From Robertmurraya massiliosenegalensis JC6 (GTDB taxonomy: Bacteria; Bacillota; Bacilli; Bacillales; Cytobacillaceae): a stretch of DNA of 64,000 nucleotides. A program made the position numbers and the translations under genes. Under the pieces are notes generated by a model. That model ran no database searches and had not been told where the DNA came from. It saw only the letters and a list, made by a program, of their open reading frames with translations. Shown here one piece after another: positions 61,190-64,000 of the stretch. The stretch lies in contig NZ_HE978513.1 of NCBI RefSeq assembly GCF_000311725.1, positions 346,252 to 410,251 of the forward strand, in the 5' to 3' direction. Position 1 is the first letter of the stretch, and each line of letters starts with the position of its first letter.

Positions 61190-61226
61190 AAAGGAGTCTA
61201 CACCTCCAATCCGCATAGACTCCACT
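61190..61226 (-). terminator. Terminator after the pilin-like gene
   Basis: GGAGTCTA and TAGACTCC arms with a TTTTTGT tail on the minus strand, between the pilin-like gene and maf. Confidence 0.82.
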
Positions 61227-61270
61227 ATTATTTGACAGTTGCTGACTCTGTATTACTATTTCCCGGAAAA

Positions 61271-61720
61271 TTAATTTTCCGCAAGTAGCTCCCTAGATAG
61301 TTCACTGAACAGAATAGGTCCTTCTACCCCATCCTTCGAACAAAGATTTCTTCTATCACCAATTAAACAAACAGCTGATGGGGCATTTCCCGTTAATTGT
61401 ACATAGCTATTTTCAGTTGGTTCTAAATAATGGCCTGTATCCGGATCCTTGATTCTATCAATAATACGCTCTTCACTTAAATTTTCGTATGTGACGATCT
61501 CTGGAAGCTCATCACCTTGTGCTAATTGCTGTTGTATGTATATTGAAGCCCCTTCTTTTAAGGCTAGAGCATTTCCGACAAATGCTTGATCCTTTTGTTT
61601 TTGGATCACTCCTGAGATTGCAATCACACCTATCGCCGCAATAATTCCTAAGATTACGATAACGGCAAGTAACTCTATTAACGTCATCCCTCTCTCATTT
61701 TGTCTAGCTATTCCCCTCAT
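61271..61720 (-). CDS. Type IV pilin-like protein (class III prepilin signal)
   Basis: This 149-residue prepilin has the short basic leader ERG followed by cleavage before MTLIELLAVIVILGIIAAIG, with Glu5 of the mature protein and a long hydrophobic stem helix. The C-terminal head is small, with two cysteines (AVCLIGDRRNLC) that could form a disulfide loop. It is probably the major or minor pilin of the pilus system whose PilN/PilO-like genes lie upstream. The ComGC family is an alternative. Confidence 0.85.
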   Translation of the reverse strand: MRGIARQNERGMTLIELLAVIVILGIIAAIGVIAISGVIQKQKDQAFVGNALALKEGASIYIQQQLAQGDELPEIVTYENLSEERIIDRIKDPDTGHYLEPTENSYVQLTGNAPSAVCLIGDRRNLCSKDGVEGPILFSELSRELLAEN

Positions 61721-61811
61721 TTACTAGACTCCTTTACTATAGTTTCCCTCGTGCTTTATTCCTATGTTCATCGTACCAAATTACGCCTGAAAACGGCATA
61801 TTTATTTTCAA

Positions 61812-61840
61812 AAAAAAGAGCCTACGAATAGACTCTTTTG
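61812..61840 (-). terminator. Terminator after spoIIB
   Basis: AAAGAG, mismatch, CTA pairs with TAG, mismatch, CTCTTT around TTCG, followed by a T run on the minus strand. Confidence 0.75.
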
Positions 61841-61852
61841 CGGGAAATAATT

Positions 61853-62892
61853 TTATAGAGAGTGGTAAATGGAAAGAAATTTGAGAAGATGTTGTTGTGC
61901 TTCAACAACAGATGGTCCATCACTATTTAAGATCGCCACAGCTCCATCCAATTCACTTTTAAGCTGTTGCAACTGCTCATTTTCAATATTTTTTATAGCC
62001 TGCCAAGCTTCTAATTGAGAAGCTAGTGCTGTCTTTTGTTCCGCTGATACCGCATTGCTGAGATGTGCGGTTGTACTCATTTCTGAAAGTAATTGATATA
62101 ACGCAGGCGCAGCTTCTAACAATTTCTGCTCTGAGTCTTGGAGTGCTGATAGAGAAGTACCACCGATCGCCACTTCCTTAGAAAATGTCTCAACTCCATT
62201 GCCTTGAAGTTCAGTACCTAGTGACTTCGCATTTTCTATGCTGTCGGCAACGCCAACAAAGATGAAAAACTTATCATCCATGCCAATCATTTCCGCCGGG
62301 ACTCCTTTACTTGCCAGTGCCGTAGCCTCCACATTGGCCGCTTCTTCCGTTGTAAAAACACCACCTTGAACCATATAGCCCGTAATAGCCGGAAGCTCAA
62401 TGGAAGCAGTGCCAGGAGTGGCTGCTCCTTCCTCAGATGGGGCTTCCTGCAACGGTCCTCCGACAGCTTCAATCGCCGAATCAGAAATGACCATCTTCAG
62501 CATCAATATGCCAAGGGTTGTACCAGAAACAACAGCAAGAAAGATGATTAATAGAACAGAGGGAAACATTCTTCTATTCATAAAGTTCTTTTGTGGTTTT
62601 GGTTTTTTTAACCCTTTTTTCCTTTTGCTTTGCTTACAATTTTGTATTCTTGTAGTTCTTCCTCTCCTTCCATCTCAGGGAGGATCCAATCAAACTCCGC
62701 TTCTTCTTTTGCCTGTTCTGCGGCAGACAATTCTTCTGAAGTAATCTTCTCTAGTTCTTGATATGTAGAGGTAGTGCTATTCTCTCTTTCATTTCTATCT
62801 TCTGAAAGTTCAACTTGCTTCTTCTTCTGTATCGTGCGGTCTTTTCCATTAATTTTAATCGTAATCGTTTTTGGATTTCCTGACTTGTCCAA
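61853..62892 (-). CDS. spoIIB: Stage II sporulation protein B, expressed through a -1 frameshift or broken by one
   Basis: SpoIIB helps recruit SpoIIDMP for septal wall dissolution during engulfment. The N-terminal frame (start TTG 62892, 7 nt after AAGGAGG; KTITIKINGK, acidic linker, DWILPEMEG) ends at TAA 62608. The rest lies in the -1 frame: basic stretch KRKKGLKKPKPQK, one membrane helix (FPSVLLIIFLAVVSGTTLG) and an extracytoplasmic SPOR domain (GYMVQGGVFTTEEAA). Joined with one -1 shift the product is 346 residues, close to the B. subtilis protein. The frames meet at A AAA AAG. The neighbours maf and radC match the B. subtilis locus. Confidence 0.8.
62614..62620 (-). other. A AAA AAG slippery heptamer in spoIIB
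   Basis: In the zero frame the codons are GGA AAA AAG GGT TAA, so A AAA AAG is in exactly the phase used for -1 frameshifting in dnaX. The stop follows two codons later. A small GGTT/AACC hairpin could form directly downstream. A deletion of one A from a seven-A tract would produce the same sequence. Confidence 0.7.
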
Positions 62893-62947
62893 TGATTGCC
62901 CTCCTTCCATGTCGAATGCAGGTTTGCTTCAAACATATCATAAAGGC

Positions 62948-62981
62948 AAAAAAAAATAACAAGACTTTTGTCGTCTTGTTA
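62948..62981 (-). terminator. Terminator between pilO-like gene and spoIIB
   Basis: TAACAAGAC and GTCTTGTTA arms are followed by nine T residues on the minus strand, separating the pilus genes from spoIIB. Confidence 0.85.
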
Positions 62982-63035
62982 GAGAGATTTTCGTCAAATT
63001 TCTTAGAAGCTTTCTTTCGTATCGACTTTTAGAAC

Positions 63036-63776
63036 TTACAAATCTCCACTTTTCACCAAAGGGGTTTTCTTATTGGCTGGTTCAGGAGTTTCCATCTTTG
63101 GCAACTGATCAATCAAATCGACTAAGCTTGGCATATAAAAAGCAGCGATTTTGACTTGATATCTAATTGGTTGCTCAGACTGTTCAAGTTCGATAATTTC
63201 TTCCCCAGCTGTAAAATCAAGTGCTTCCACGACAGTAATTCTTTCTGAATTCTCAAGGGTACTAATAAACTTTTCAAATTCAAAATAACCTGGAGATTCT
63301 ACATTTAACGTTACAACGGTTTTCTTTAGCCCATTCGGAAGCGTAATCGTGTTCGTTTCTTCTTCACGAGATTGTTCTTCTTCATTTTCTACTGTCTCAT
63401 TTTCTTCTGCTGTTTCACTCTCTTCTACTGGCTCATGTTCAAATGAAACATCACCATCGTCGAAATTCATATTGACGACAAAGCTTCTAGAAACCACTTC
63501 TGCTTTCTCAATTTCAAGTAGCAATTGTTGAGACAGTTCTTTTACTGGAACCATTTTTTGTAATGCCACCGTATTTTCAAAAGTATTCGAGTTTGTCCCT
63601 GTAATTTTGCTTTGTAAAACAGACAATAACTGTTCTTGTGTTGAGAGCTCCGATTCCTTTTGCGGAATTTTCTCCATTTTAGGAAATAGAACAAATAAGT
63701 AAATACCAGCAAAAAGAAGTAAGAGAATGATACTTGTGATAATGATCATGAATTTTTCATTTCGAAGGATACTCAC
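63036..63776 (-). CDS. pilO: PilO-like type IV pilus assembly protein
   Basis: This 246-residue bitopic protein has an N-terminal membrane helix (FMIIITSIILLLLFAGIYLFV), a coiled-coil region and a ferredoxin-like periplasmic-type domain. An unusual Glu-rich insertion (EEESETAEENETVENEEEQS-like, about residues 116-140) is present. This is the PilO layout. It starts at GTG 63776, overlapping the upstream gene's stop as GTGA. PilN/PilO form the alignment complex between the PilM ring and the pilus. Assignment is by architecture and neighbourhood. Confidence 0.75.
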   Translation of the reverse strand: MSILRNEKFMIIITSIILLLLFAGIYLFVLFPKMEKIPQKESELSTQEQLLSVLQSKITGTNSNTFENTVALQKMVPVKELSQQLLLEIEKAEVVSRSFVVNMNFDDGDVSFEHEPVEESETAEENETVENEEEQSREEETNTITLPNGLKKTVVTLNVESPGYFEFEKFISTLENSERITVVEALDFTAGEEIIELEQSEQPIRYQVKIAAFYMPSLVDLIDQLPKMETPEPANKKTPLVKSGDL

Positions 63777-64000
63777 TCGTCATCTCTCCCTTCTTCAAGG
63801 GAGGGATCCCCATTTTCCTTTAATACTTCTTGATTCAGTTCAATCTCATATTGACCTAAATAACGAGGGATGTAGTTGCCTGTAAGTTCATCCTCATTAT
63901 CTCCTGTCTCTGAGAATGTATCATTAGTGACAGTGTCTAAGCTATTAAGCTTCGCATTTGTGACCCAATTTGATTCTAATAAAGAATTTAAAAAGTAGGC
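63773..64000 (-). CDS. pilN: PilN-like pilus assembly protein, C-terminal part only
   Basis: Only the last 75 codons are in the window. They read AYFLNSLLESNWVTNAKLNS through YIPRYLGQYEIELNQEVLKE and end DDE, stop. The overlap GTGA with the PilO-like gene and the N-to-O gene order support a PilN-type protein. The 5' part lies beyond the right edge. Confidence 0.6.
   Translation of the reverse strand, partial: AYFLNSLLESNWVTNAKLNSLDTVTNDTFSETGDNEDELTGNYIPRYLGQYEIELNQEVLKENGDPSLEEGRDDE

Overview
The window is chromosomal core sequence from a low-GC, endospore-forming member of the Bacillaceae. Many sporulation genes (spoVB, bofC, coxA, safA, spo0B, spoIVFA/FB, spoIIB, an rsfA-like gene) lie among housekeeping genes in the order known from the Bacillus subtilis yrrB-to-comC region, read mostly on the minus strand. 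It is not B. subtilis itself: rng, a type IV pilus-like cluster, an extra ABC/GntR cassette and lineage-specific intergenic repeats are present.

Layout: 1-4.3 kb, tRNA thiolation and cysteine control (TPR protein, mnmA, iscS-like desulfurase, cymR, a YczE-like membrane protein). 4.5-5.8 kb, rarA on the plus strand. 5.8-9.7 kb, a GntR-regulated ABC export cassette with a recognisable promoter/operator. 9.7-12.7 kb, an RsfA-like regulator, tcdA and a dicarboxylate/amino acid symporter. 13.1-16.8 kb, 6S RNA, aspS, hisS and a T-box leader that looks Asp-specific. 16.8-25.8 kb, yrzK, a cell-wall amidase, dtd, rel, apt, recJ and a CDF metal transporter. 25.9-38 kb, secDF, comN, spoVB, a DUF421 protein, yrzE, yajC, tgt, queA, ruvB, ruvA, bofC, coxA. 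38-43 kb, a kinase-fold protein, safA, niaR, pheA, pheB. 43-49.5 kb, obg, spo0B, rpmA, prp, rplU, rng, spoIVFB/FA. 49.9-54.5 kb, minD, minC, mreD, mreC, mreB. 54.6-60.4 kb, radC. 60.4-64 kb, maf, a pilin-like gene, spoIIB and pilO/pilN-like genes.

The most striking region is radC. It is split into three exons by two distinct group II introns, each with its own reverse transcriptase/HNH maturase. The middle exon is only 63 nt, and the second intron cuts the JAMM metal-binding motif (HNHPSG / D). Both introns are in the sense orientation and have GTGCG 5' ends, 34-nt domain V hairpins and matching 3' ends. Removing both restores a full-length, in-frame 229-residue RadC.

The second notable signal is spoIIB. 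It is in two overlapping frames joined exactly at an in-phase A AAA AAG heptamer, the same type of -1 slippery site as in dnaX. A one-base deletion in the A tract is the competing explanation.

Other regulatory and structural signals are an L21 leader, a YtrA-like operator, two copies of a ~250-bp intergenic repeat, a perfect-period six-unit 20-bp tandem array, an inverted-repeat cluster built on TCCGAAT, a terminator buried inside the start of a kinase gene, and a yrzE gene lacking a standard start codon. All assignments are from reading the sequence; no database search or folding program was run.
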